This document shows, piece after piece, positions 15,828 through 24,184 of a stretch of DNA of 64,000 bases. The stretch is from Ruegeria profundi (GTDB lineage Bacteria; Pseudomonadota; Alphaproteobacteria; Rhodobacterales; Rhodobacteraceae). Location of the stretch: NCBI RefSeq assembly GCF_001507545.1, contig NZ_LQBP01000005.1, positions 1 to 64,000 on the forward strand, given 5' to 3'. Position numbers and translations under genes: made by a program. Every line of letters starts with the position of its first letter. Within the stretch, counting starts at the first letter, position 1. Below the pieces are notes generated by a model. That model was not told the DNA's origin and ran no database searches. It saw only the letters and a list, made by a program, of their open reading frames with translations.

Positions 15828-17291
15828 TTGGATGTGTATGGGTTTAGAGTTGCCGGCCAAGGGATACAGTCCGCGATGACATGGTATTTTGTTCCACGAA
15901 TGCTGTCGGCGTTTATCGCGATTGTGATTCTGATCGTAATGACCCGCGTTTTGGGTGCTGCAGACTTTGGGCGATACAATCTTACGCTTTTGTCTGGAAT
16001 GTTGCTGTTTTCGTTTACATTCCATTGGCTGGCCATATCCATTGGTCGATTCCATCACGCACCTGAGTTCGACGGGCAGACGATCGCGACGGTCCTGGGG
16101 GCTTCGGCTCTGCTGGGGGTGTTTTTGCTGTGTCTCGTCGGTCTTGTTCGGATGGTTCTGCCAGCGGAGTGGGTCAGCAGTTTCTTCCTGGCCGTTGTGT
16201 TCTGCACCAGTCACGCGATGTATGAATTGGGAACGGTCTGCCTCAGGCAATACAATGAGGGACCGAAATTCGCCGCCGTGACCTTGCTGCGCCAGGCCTT
16301 GGGCGTGTCACTGGCCGTGACGTTTGTGATGTATGGCGGAGGCTACGCAAGTGCGGTGATTGGAATGTCGATGGGCGCGGCGATTACAGGTGCCTATGCC
16401 CTTGTCTTCGCGCTGAGCCGGTCCGGCATCGTGGTGCCATCCCTTGGTGCGCTCAGAACTTATTTCCGGTTCGGATTCCCATTGGCGGTGGTGTCGTCCA
16501 GCGCCTCGTTCTTTGCGATGTCTTCTCAGTCTCTTCTGGCTTTCTTCGCGGGGATGGACGCGGCCGGATATTTTGCAGCGGCACAAACGCTTGCTTCCAA
16601 AGCGCTGAAATTGCCGATGACGACACTGTCGCGTGTCGTGGCCCCCAGTGTTTTCGAAGCGCATGAGACCAACGGGCTCCGATCATCGGACGCCGTGCTG
16701 GAACGCTATTTCTCGTTCCTCGTGCTGATTTCAATGCCGATCGTCGTTGCGCTGGTCTTTGCTGCGGACGTATTTACGCATCTGCTGTTCGAGCAGAGCT
16801 TTGCCGAAGAAACCGCACTTTACCTAAGATTGCTTTCCCCTGCCGCATTTATCGTCGGCTTGCAGGGCGCCTATTTCAGCTATGCATTTATGCGGTCAAA
16901 GAAAACCGGATTGCAGCTTGGCATTAGTGTTGCGTCACTTGTGGTGCATGCTTTTTTGTCGCTTGTAACTATCTACCTGTTCGGCGCGCCCGGCGCCCCG
17001 ATTGCATTCCTGATCAGCGGTGTAGTTAGCTTTGTCGCTTATTACTACATCGGTCGAAAGGTCGACCCGCTACGGGTGTCGACGACAGAACTGAAATATG
17101 GCGTTCTTGGTGCGATAGCTTATGCGCCATTTTGTATCTCTGCCGGGATGTCAGCGAATCTGACCCTGCAACTTGCACTTCTAGCGGCTGGTTTGATGTT
17201 TATGTTCTGGGTGTTGGTGTTGCTTGGACAAGTTGCGGCGGTCGTCGTGTGGCGCAGGGCGCGCGGGTTCGTGTCTTGGGCGAAAACCTGA
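15828..17291 (+). CDS. polysaccharide flippase (Wzx/MOP family)
   Basis: A polytopic membrane protein of up to 487 residues with about 12-14 predicted spans. TRVLGAADFGRYNL after the first helix is the classic start of Wzx/RfbX-type exporters, and the paired hydrophobic segments continue to the end (LLAAGLMFMFWVLVLLGQVAAVVVW). It should flip undecaprenyl-diphosphate-linked repeat units to the periplasm for the polymerase encoded divergently. Three starts are possible: TTG 15828, GTG 15834 and ATG 15876; the first helix begins right after the ATG, so the shorter form is plausible. The family is clear, the start is not. Confidence 0.85.
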   Translation: MDVYGFRVAGQGIQSAMTWYFVPRMLSAFIAIVILIVMTRVLGAADFGRYNLTLLSGMLLFSFTFHWLAISIGRFHHAPEFDGQTIATVLGASALLGVFLLCLVGLVRMVLPAEWVSSFFLAVVFCTSHAMYELGTVCLRQYNEGPKFAAVTLLRQALGVSLAVTFVMYGGGYASAVIGMSMGAAITGAYALVFALSRSGIVVPSLGALRTYFRFGFPLAVVSSSASFFAMSSQSLLAFFAGMDAAGYFAAAQTLASKALKLPMTTLSRVVAPSVFEAHETNGLRSSDAVLERYFSFLVLISMPIVVALVFAADVFTHLLFEQSFAEETALYLRLLSPAAFIVGLQGAYFSYAFMRSKKTGLQLGISVASLVVHAFLSLVTIYLFGAPGAPIAFLISGVVSFVAYYYIGRKVDPLRVSTTELKYGVLGAIAYAPFCISAGMSANLTLQLALLAAGLMFMFWVLVLLGQVAAVVVWRRARGFVSWAKT

Positions 17292-17586
17292 ACGCAAAAC
17301 ATCTCAACTTAACAGAGATTTGAGGCCCAATGGGCAAGATTTTACCAATCGTGTGGTGCTAAATCGCCGATAGGTTATGGAAATCCGGGAAAAGCGCGCC
17401 CATCTATCGTCGACAGAACTGATTGGTGTTAAGGTTAAGGCCTTCTTAATGAGTTTCTTTTTGCGTCGATGACCGGGATCAGCATGCACCAAGAGGGTGC
17501 TGCCCCAAAAGTGACACAATGCTGCGTACAATCGGGCCAGTGCGTGAAACAGTGGATGAGATCTAACCAAGCGAGCTGAGGCTGGA

Positions 17587-17799
17587 ATGATAATTTTCTA
17601 TTTACTATCAGGCCCTCTGTTTGCCGCGATTGTCTTCGTGGCGTTGGCGATATCGGATGCAAGCTCGATTGCAGCGCTCTCCGGTGGCCTTGTTGCTGGT
17701 TTTTGCGCACCCGCTTTGATTGCTTCTTTGTATCTTGTTTGTAAAAGCAAGTTGCGTGTGAAGATCATCAATAAATTACCCCTGAAAACCGGACAGTAA
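17587..17799 (+). CDS. small two-helix membrane protein, unknown
   Basis: A 70-residue open frame with two hydrophobic segments (MIIFYLLSGPLFAAIVFVAL and a second from about 30 to 52) and a basic C-terminal tail (KSKLRVKIINKLPLKTG). A GAGGCTGGA site sits just before the ATG. Topology suggests an inner-membrane protein with the basic tail inside. It is alone between the flippase and the ExoY-like gene, with about 300 bp before and 400 bp after it. I recognise no family. It may be an accessory factor of the polysaccharide machine or a chance frame in an AT-richer patch. Confidence 0.45.
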   Translation: MIIFYLLSGPLFAAIVFVALAISDASSIAALSGGLVAGFCAPALIASLYLVCKSKLRVKIINKLPLKTGQ

Positions 17800-18216
17800 C
17801 GGGCTGTTTTTTGGGCAAGCCGCTCAAATTTTGACGTCTGCACCATCACGCGATGTGCGGTTGGGTATTACGGCCGCGATTATTCAGATAAAAATCGGGG
17901 TTGAAAGCTTTTCTGCAAAGAATACGAAATGTGTCACGCATGTGGAAAAGTTAACAAACAAGTTGTCACCTCAGGCAATAAATGCAAACATATTTCAGGC
18001 AAAAACCCGGCCATTTTATGACATCGAGTCGGGAAGCAAGACGAAACGGGGCAGCGGATGTGGTGTCGTTGCGCCGTTGATCTATTGAGCAAAAGAAGTT
18101 TGAAACTCACGGCTTTCGCCCTTTTTTTGGGGTAGGCTCGCGGGTCCATAAGGTGTGTTGTGCCTTGGTTTTAGGCGCTTTTTTTGAGTAGTCAGTGCGT
18201 AAGTTTGGGGGTCATT
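17800..18216. other. AT-rich leader region before the priming transferase gene
   Basis: About 420 bases without a convincing gene, noticeably AT-richer than the flanking coding DNA. It contains stretches such as GTTAACAAACAAG (about 17948) and a T-run (about 18121-18127). A long upstream regulatory region before the first committed gene of polysaccharide synthesis is plausible. No operator of a known family could be identified. Confidence 0.35.
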
Positions 18217-18921
18217 ATGAACCACAATCGAGGTTCTTTTCCGATAGAAGAGACCGAAATATATAATACAAGACAACATTTTATACCTGCTTCAAAAAAT
18301 CGCGTAAATCTCCAAGGTTTCTATGCGGCCAAGGGTAAGCGTTTGTTGGATATTGTTCTGGTCTTGATTGGCGCGCCCTTTGTGCTGCCACTCATGCTAT
18401 TGATTGCGATCTGCGTGAAACTGGACGGCGGGCCGGCAATTTACAGACAGAGGCGTGTTGGTCTGGGCGGGCGTGAGTTCGATTTTCTGAAATTCAGGTC
18501 CATGATGATCGATGCAGATCAGATCTTTCTGGATCATCTGAGGGAGTGCCCTGCTGCTGCGGCGGAATGGCAAGCCCGGCAAAAGCTTGAAAACGACCCG
18601 CGTGTTACCAAGGTTGGACGGTTTATTCGGGCCTCCTCTTTGGATGAGTTGCCCCAGCTTTGGAATGTTCTGATCGGCGACATGAGCCTTGTTGGCCCAC
18701 GCCCGATGATGCCTCAGCAACAGGCGCTGTATCCGGGAAGCGACTACAACCTGATGAAACCGGGGATCACCGGATTATGGCAGGTGTCCGAACGCAATGA
18801 TGTCGAGTTTTCGGACCGCGCCGTTTTCGACACTGAATATGCTCAGAAGGTTGGTCTGTGGGTAGACATTAAGATTTTGTTTCAAACCATCGGCGCTGTT
18901 TGCAATGGCACAGGTCGCTGA
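18217..18921 (+). CDS. exoY: undecaprenyl-phosphate sugar-1-phosphate transferase (ExoY-like)
   Basis: Starts polysaccharide synthesis by moving a sugar-1-phosphate from a UDP-sugar to undecaprenyl phosphate. The 234-residue product is the short form of the bacterial sugar transferase family: one membrane helix (RLLDIVLVLIGAPFVLPLML), then KLDGGPAIYRQRRVGLGG, FLKFRSMMIDAD, RVTKVGRFIRASSLDELPQLWNVL, GDMSLVGPRPMM and MKPGITGLWQVS. These are all hallmark motifs of the catalytic domain. The large N-terminal membrane domain of WbaP/WcaJ is absent, as in ExoY. ATG 18217 is preferred over an upstream alternative. The ExoF-like export gene follows 42 bp later, so the two are likely co-transcribed. 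Confidence 0.92.
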   Translation: MNHNRGSFPIEETEIYNTRQHFIPASKNRVNLQGFYAAKGKRLLDIVLVLIGAPFVLPLMLLIAICVKLDGGPAIYRQRRVGLGGREFDFLKFRSMMIDADQIFLDHLRECPAAAAEWQARQKLENDPRVTKVGRFIRASSLDELPQLWNVLIGDMSLVGPRPMMPQQQALYPGSDYNLMKPGITGLWQVSERNDVEFSDRAVFDTEYAQKVGLWVDIKILFQTIGAVCNGTGR

Positions 18922-18963
18922 GCCGTTGCACCGCAGCCAAAAAAACAGAGTGATGCTACGATC

Positions 18964-20286
18964 ATGAAGTTGACCCGTAAGAAAATATTTCATTCCGTAC
19001 CTGCACTGTTCAGGTTGTCATCATTGGCCCGAAGCCTCTGTGCGGCGCTATGCCTGTTTGTGTTGACGCACGGTCCTGCCGCTGCTGATTACAAGCTGGA
19101 GCCCGGAGACCAGATTCGTTTGTCCCTGACCGGCCTTGATGGCCTGTCTTTTGATGCAATCGTTGATGCGCATGGCAACGTAAACTTGAAATGGCTGGGC
19201 CATTTTGAGGCCAAAGGCCTGTTGGCCGATGAGCTGGAAAACCTTGTGCGGTTGGATGCGGCTGGCAAAATCGTCAAGCAATACAATGCGAATGGTGAAA
19301 TCTACATCATTCAGCTGGACGGGGACGAGATCGAAGTCGCCCGCAATGGATACAGGCCCATCATAATCGGTGGGGATGTCGCGCGTACTGGTCAGATTGA
19401 TTTCCGTCCGGCCATCACCGCACGTGAGGCTGTGGCCCTTGCCGGTGGCGTCCGCAGCATGCTGTTGGCCGATGATGTCACCATCGACCCGATACAATTG
19501 ATGCGGTGGCAAACCACCTATGGGCAAGCGGCGCTGCAACACGCGCAGGCAATCGTTCAGGTCTGGCGCACGACGTCCGAGCTGCGACAAGATCTTGACA
19601 TGCCGCCACCGACGCACGCCCAAGTCTCGGTGTCCAACGCGGTTCTGGACGAGTTGATCGCCGAGCAGATCAGGATCAGAGCCGTCAATCAGGAAAACGA
19701 AGCCGGTGAGCGGCGTTATTTCGAAGATGCTGAGGACCAGGCCGAGCAACGCATTGAAATCCTGAAAGAACAGGAGATCGAACTAGCTAAGGCTCTGGCG
19801 TCCGATGAAGAGGAAGAGGCCAGAGTGATCAGCTTGATCGAACGTGGGTTGGCCGCGGGTTCAAGGATTGCCGATACGCGCCGGACCACCGTGTTGTCCG
19901 CCACGCGCTTGTTGGAGGTCGAAGAAGATCTGGCGGCCACAAATCTGGTTCTGACCAGATTGAAACGGGACCGGGAGCTGTATGAACAGCAGCGATCCCT
20001 TGTGTTGTTGCAGCAACGTCGCGACGCGCATCTGGCCCTTCGCGATGCCAGCTTGCAAATGGATACGATTGCAAAATATCTGGCTGGTGCGTCCAGCGAG
20101 ATCGGCACCGAAAGCCTGATCAGTGATATTGATTACTCGGTTACGATTTTCCGGGTTGTCGACGGTGAATTGCAGGAGCTTCGGGCTGAGAAAATGACCC
20201 AGCTGCTTCCGGGCGACAGTGTCGAAATCTCGGTAGAGCAGGTGACACAGCAGACCATACAGCAAACAACACAATTGACCGAATAG
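18964..20286 (+). CDS. exoF: polysaccharide export protein (ExoF/Wza-like)
   Basis: A 440-residue periplasmic protein. A hydrophobic signal ends near THGPAAADYKLEPGDQIRLSL, where the polysaccharide biosynthesis/export domain begins. A SLBB-like segment follows (RNGYRPIIIGGDVARTGQIDFRP, ITAREAVALAGGV). From about 220 to 370 the protein is rich in Glu, Arg and Leu in a heptad-like pattern, consistent with a long coiled coil. The C terminus returns to a beta segment (SVTIFRVVDGELQELRAE) and a Gln/Thr tail. No lipobox is seen, unlike Wza, which fits the ExoF subclass. It would connect inner-membrane ExoP to the outer membrane. Follows the ExoY-like gene. Confidence 0.87.
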   Translation: MKLTRKKIFHSVPALFRLSSLARSLCAALCLFVLTHGPAAADYKLEPGDQIRLSLTGLDGLSFDAIVDAHGNVNLKWLGHFEAKGLLADELENLVRLDAAGKIVKQYNANGEIYIIQLDGDEIEVARNGYRPIIIGGDVARTGQIDFRPAITAREAVALAGGVRSMLLADDVTIDPIQLMRWQTTYGQAALQHAQAIVQVWRTTSELRQDLDMPPPTHAQVSVSNAVLDELIAEQIRIRAVNQENEAGERRYFEDAEDQAEQRIEILKEQEIELAKALASDEEEEARVISLIERGLAAGSRIADTRRTTVLSATRLLEVEEDLAATNLVLTRLKRDRELYEQQRSLVLLQQRRDAHLALRDASLQMDTIAKYLAGASSEIGTESLISDIDYSVTIFRVVDGELQELRAEKMTQLLPGDSVEISVEQVTQQTIQQTTQLTE

Positions 20287-20387
20287 TGGCCTGCGGGAAG
20301 GATCAGGTCGTGTTTAAGTAACGAGTTGGCCCAAGGAGTCGCGTATTTCGCGGGTTCCGGGGCGGTTTTAAGAAGTGAAGTTTTTTA

Positions 20388-21908
20388 ATGGCGTATCTCA
20401 AAGCTAAGGCCGCGCCTCATTCGCAAGGCGCAAATCTGACGACGCTAAAGGCGTGCATCTTGGTGCTGTGCTTTGCGGTTATGCAGACTGTGCCCGCGGC
20501 GATAAATGGCTTTCCCTTTATTTTCTTCGATACGCGCGGTTACAACAATGCCGGCAAGGCGGTAGTAGAAACCATAGCGGGTAAGCAATGGGTCGATGAA
20601 GCGCCGGTAACCAAGGCGACCTCGCCAGCGGATCCTTCGGTCGAACAGGCTGTGGCGGCCGCACCGGACCAACGCGTGATTTCGATGTCCCGTTCGCCTT
20701 ACTACGGCGCTTTGGTCTTTGTATCCCTGCAAGCCGAAGCACTTTTGTTGGTGCTGTTTCAATCGCTGATCGTTGGCTACGTGGCTTGGCTTGTGGTGCG
20801 GCAAATTTGCAAGGAAAACCCCACGAAACCTTATCTGGTCATTGGCGCAATCTGTGCCGCGGTTACACCATTGCCGTATTTCACAGCCTATGCCATGCCA
20901 GATGTGTTTGCAGCCGTGGTGCCGCTTTGTCTGTTTCTGCTGTGTTTTTCGAAACGCAGCCTGACGAAAACTCAGATAGTAATCTGCTGGGTCATTCTGG
21001 CCGCAGCGGTTGCCATTCACAGCAGCCATATTCTTTTGACCTTTGGCCTGTTGGTGCTTTTGGCGCTGATGTCGCTATGGCCGCGGGTTAGACCGCTGCT
21101 ATCTGGTTGGCTTATGTCATTTTTGGCTTTCAGCGCCGGGGTGTCGGCGGTTTTTGCCTTTGCCTTCGTGTCCCAGGCCGTCTTCGGCAGTTGGCCGCAG
21201 AACCTGCCTTTCCTGACAGCGCGCGGGATCGAGGATGGTCCGGTGGCCGAGCTGATGGCAAATGACTGCGGCGGGTATGAGTTTGCAATTTGTGACGCAG
21301 CGCCTTTGGACAATAACAGTTCGCAACTATTTCTTTGGGACAAGAACGGCTACTACCAGTCAGCAGATGAAGCTACGAAGCAACGGCTGAGTGACGAAGA
21401 CTTCTCAGTTTTCCTGACAGCCGCGCTTGCGGAACCAGTGATGCAGATACGGGCTTCGGTTGGGAATGCATTAAGACAACTTGGTATGTTTGGTTTATAC
21501 GAATTCTATACCGCCAAACGAGTCTTTGCTGAAAGCGCGCCGCACTTCATGAATGGCTCTAACCTTAGCAGGTTCGGGGCATCTTTGGCTGTTACTGGCG
21601 GCTTCCCGTTTATATTCCTGTCGACGTTTGTCTATGCGTCGGCCGTTATTAGTCTGATTACGGTGGCTATTATGTTCGGGGTGCGATCAATATCAAACAC
21701 GGCGATGGCGTTGGCCGTGCTGATCCTGGCAACCTTGCTGATAAACGCTGTGGTCTGCGGCGTGTTGTCGGACCCGCACCACCGATATCAGGCGCGGGTT
21801 ATCTGGTTGTTGCCCTTCCTGGCAACATTGCTTGTTTTTCACGGTGCTCAACGCGCCAAGCGGGTCCCGACCCAGTTTTCCGCGGAAAATTCAGATGCAA
21901 CGCTTTGA
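20388..21908 (+). CDS. polytopic membrane protein, possibly GT-C-like
   Basis: A 506-residue protein with about ten hydrophobic segments and a sizeable periplasmic loop after the first helix. That loop contains GFPFIFFDTRGYNNAG, an acidic residue after helix 1 as found in GT-C glycosyltransferases, and a second loop has NDCGGYEFAICD with a likely disulfide. I do not recognise a named family. A polyprenyl-sugar-dependent glycosyltransferase acting on the growing chain in the periplasm is a reasonable guess from the topology and from the GtrA gene that starts about 80 bp later. Not a transporter by any motif I can see. Confidence 0.6.
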   Translation: MAYLKAKAAPHSQGANLTTLKACILVLCFAVMQTVPAAINGFPFIFFDTRGYNNAGKAVVETIAGKQWVDEAPVTKATSPADPSVEQAVAAAPDQRVISMSRSPYYGALVFVSLQAEALLLVLFQSLIVGYVAWLVVRQICKENPTKPYLVIGAICAAVTPLPYFTAYAMPDVFAAVVPLCLFLLCFSKRSLTKTQIVICWVILAAAVAIHSSHILLTFGLLVLLALMSLWPRVRPLLSGWLMSFLAFSAGVSAVFAFAFVSQAVFGSWPQNLPFLTARGIEDGPVAELMANDCGGYEFAICDAAPLDNNSSQLFLWDKNGYYQSADEATKQRLSDEDFSVFLTAALAEPVMQIRASVGNALRQLGMFGLYEFYTAKRVFAESAPHFMNGSNLSRFGASLAVTGGFPFIFLSTFVYASAVISLITVAIMFGVRSISNTAMALAVLILATLLINAVVCGVLSDPHHRYQARVIWLLPFLATLLVFHGAQRAKRVPTQFSAENSDATL

Positions 21909-21985
21909 CCTCAGACTTTGGTGGAGTTCACCGGTCGGCGCAAAAGCACATCGAAGAAACAGAGTGTAAAGGCGGATTTCCAAAG

Positions 21986-22384
21986 ATGCCCTCGTCCCAG
22001 TTCTTAAAATTCGCGATCGTGGGTGCTGTTGCCTTTGTGGTGGATGCGGGTTTGCTGCTCATCGCGATCGAGGGGTTGAACTGGGCACCAGAGGTCGCGC
22101 GGCTGCTATCCTTTTTGGGGGCTGTGACCACAACCTGGTATCTGAACAGAACGTTTACATTTGCCACCCAGGCATCGCCCACGGTGAAGGAATTCATCAG
22201 CTATGTGCTGGCGATGAGCTTTGGGCTGGCGGTGAATTACGCCGTCTTTGTCGCCGTGATCAGGTTGAACGAGATCGCGGGTGCCCATCCGGTGATTGCG
22301 CTGGTGCCATCGACGCTGGCCGGGATGATCATCAACTTTCTGTTTTCACGCCGTATTCTGGATGCGGGTGACGCCCCGAAATAG
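21986..22384 (+). CDS. GtrA-family membrane protein
   Basis: A 132-residue protein with four membrane spans typical of GtrA: FLKFAIVGAVAFVVDAGLLL, WYLNRTFTFATQ (hallmark N-R-x-F-T-F), a third span and FLFSRRIL at the end. GtrA proteins are thought to move polyprenyl-phosphate-linked sugars across the inner membrane or help build the polysaccharide lattice. It follows the GT-C-like gene, and such pairs (a GtrA flippase plus a periplasmic transferase) are known in serotype conversion. The open frame extends upstream to a TTG, but the ATG at 21986 with AAAGGCGG before it matches the family start. Confidence 0.88.
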   Translation: MPSSQFLKFAIVGAVAFVVDAGLLLIAIEGLNWAPEVARLLSFLGAVTTTWYLNRTFTFATQASPTVKEFISYVLAMSFGLAVNYAVFVAVIRLNEIAGAHPVIALVPSTLAGMIINFLFSRRILDAGDAPK

Positions 22385-22407
22385 GGGGCTATGCTTGTAG
22401 GCGGGGC

Positions 22408-22650
22408 TTAATCAGCGGTCGTGCTATCGGCCAGATGACGGGCAAGCTCTTCCCGGTCTTCAGGGGTCAGAAGCCATTCGTCATCCATCCCGGTTGCAAG
22501 ACCCAGCTGTTCGATATTGGGGCGCGACACCCCAAGAAGCTGCCGGACCTGGTCGCGGAACTTGAAACCGACAACGCCGGTAATGACACTGCCAGCGGCG
22601 AAACCACCAGCGCCGAACATGAGGTTTCTGCGGGTTACATCAAACTTCAT
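22408..22650 (-). CDS. small Tat-signal subunit paired with the GMC oxidoreductase
   Basis: An 80-residue protein starting MKFDVTRRNLMFGAGGF, which reads as a twin-arginine signal (T-R-R-N-L-M) followed by a hydrophobic stretch. The rest is short and acidic (WLLTPEDREELARHLAD). Its start overlaps the end of the GMC gene by 11 bp. This resembles the gamma subunit of gluconate/fructose dehydrogenases, which carries the Tat signal and takes the signal-less flavin subunit through the membrane. No cytochrome c subunit is present. The role as an export escort is inferred from this arrangement. Confidence 0.65.
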   Translation of the reverse strand: MKFDVTRRNLMFGAGGFAAGSVITGVVGFKFRDQVRQLLGVSRPNIEQLGLATGMDDEWLLTPEDREELARHLADSTTAD

Positions 22651-24028
22651 TTATCACCCCCAGTTTGTCGCCCAGCCGCGCCGCAAGGGCCATGATGGTG
22701 AGCGTAGGATTGGCGTGACCGCCGGATGCAAACACCGATGACCCCGCCACGAAAAGGTTCTGATACCCGTGCACGCGGCAATCGGCATCGACGACGCTGG
22801 TTTTCGGACTGGCCCCCATCCGCGTCGTGCCAAGGGTGTGACCACCTCCGGTGACGCCGAACATGATCTCTTCGTTGGACATCCGCAGTCGCCCGGTATC
22901 CGAGGCGATCAGCCGTTCGCCCAATGTTTCAAGAAAGGTATCGACCGCCCGGAAACTGCGGGCACCGATGTGGAAATCTGTGCGCAGCTTTCGCAGACCG
23001 GACGGGTCGGTGCCCTCTCTGACGGTGACCCTGTTTTCAGGTTCGGAATCCATTTCCGCCCGGACGATGACGCCATAGGCCACCGCACCGTCGCCCCATT
23101 TGTCGGCAAACATCGTTTCGACGGGATCGTCCGAAACGAACTTTCCGGGATATAGGGCGACCGACACCTCAAGCCCGCCGATTTGCCGATACAGGTCATC
23201 GTCCGGTTCCAGCAGGGCGGTCAGCTCGCCGAAACCGTCGGGAGCAGTGGGAAACTGAAAGGCCCCGTTGCAAATCAGCTTGGCGCAATCGGGGAAATGC
23301 GGATGCTCCATCAGATAGCGGCCGACCTGATCGTTCTCGTTGCCGACCGCAGGCCCGGTCTCGGGCTGCGAGCTGAGCAGAATTTGCGCGTTGCCCATCG
23401 CCCCGGCTGCAAGCACGACCGCTTGCCCGGGCCGCAGGTCAATCCGTCTGGTGCCGCCGTCCAGCGTGTAGATCGAGATGGCCTCGACCCCCTTCCGGTC
23501 GTCCCTTGGGTGCAGGTGGCTGAGGGTGGCGCCAAGCGCAAGATCGGTTGTGGGCAGTCCATCGTAGAGCTGGGGTTCGCGGATCAGGCGCAACGGGTCT
23601 TCGGTGGAGATGGGCCGGTAGACGAAACCCGGCTCAAAATCCGCCGCATAAGTCAGGAATGGTTCTGGCCTGCCCAGATATTCCGCGGCCATTTTGTAAT
23701 AGGGGTCCAGATCGCTGCGCGTGATTGGCCATTGTCGAAAATTGCGGTCGATCAGCGGGCTGCAATACCCGGCCCAGACGGCGGATGTTCCACCCATGGC
23801 GCGCACCCAATGCAGCGGCCAGTGCGATCCGTCCAGATGCCCGCGACCGAAGATCTGGGCAAAGTCGGATTGAATGTCATCGTTGTATTGGGCCTCTCCG
23901 GTCTCAAGCATGATCGCGCTTTTGTCGTGTGCGCCAAGGCGTTTGGCCATCGCATATGCGGCAAGACCGGAACCAGCGACAATAACGTCGTAGGTGTCGA
24001 AATCTACTTCACTCGCTAAAACCTGCAA
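22640..24028 (-). CDS. GMC-family FAD oxidoreductase
   Basis: A 462-residue flavoprotein of the glucose-methanol-choline family. The N terminus has DVIVAGSGLAAYAMAKRL (FAD-binding), followed by MGGTSAVWAGYCSP; the middle has VVLAAGAMGNAQILL; and the C terminus has GGGHTLGTTRMG and FVAGSSVFASGGHANPTLTIMALAARL, with the conserved catalytic His-Asn region. The start is a TTG at 24028 because an in-frame stop lies just upstream and the first ATG is inside the Rossmann fold. No export signal of its own; the neighbouring Tat-signal protein may carry it out. Substrate likely a sugar or alcohol; position within the polysaccharide locus suggests oxidation of a sugar residue, but this is not proven. 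Confidence 0.85.
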   Translation of the reverse strand: MQVLASEVDFDTYDVIVAGSGLAAYAMAKRLGAHDKSAIMLETGEAQYNDDIQSDFAQIFGRGHLDGSHWPLHWVRAMGGTSAVWAGYCSPLIDRNFRQWPITRSDLDPYYKMAAEYLGRPEPFLTYAADFEPGFVYRPISTEDPLRLIREPQLYDGLPTTDLALGATLSHLHPRDDRKGVEAISIYTLDGGTRRIDLRPGQAVVLAAGAMGNAQILLSSQPETGPAVGNENDQVGRYLMEHPHFPDCAKLICNGAFQFPTAPDGFGELTALLEPDDDLYRQIGGLEVSVALYPGKFVSDDPVETMFADKWGDGAVAYGVIVRAEMDSEPENRVTVREGTDPSGLRKLRTDFHIGARSFRAVDTFLETLGERLIASDTGRLRMSNEEIMFGVTGGGHTLGTTRMGASPKTSVVDADCRVHGYQNLFVAGSSVFASGGHANPTLTIMALAARLGDKLGVINEV

Positions 24029-24184
24029 ACTGGCTACTCACTTTATTGGAAACAAAAACGGTCATTGGGCAATGCGGTCATGGTAAGCGATTCTTATGCG
24101 TGGTCGTATATTTTTTTCGGGTCCAAGCGCTCAATCCCAATCACAATCGGCGTTTCGTGCACCGCAGAGTGAATAAGCAACCAA

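Noticed and set aside
22384-22410. Possible bidirectional terminator between gtrA-like and Tat-signal genes
   Set aside because: GCCCCG/CGGGGC can pair, but the loop is long and there is no T-run, so it is not called.
23183-24019. 278-codon rightward frame antisense to the GMC gene
   Set aside because: The GMC reading has complete family signatures; the antisense frame has none.
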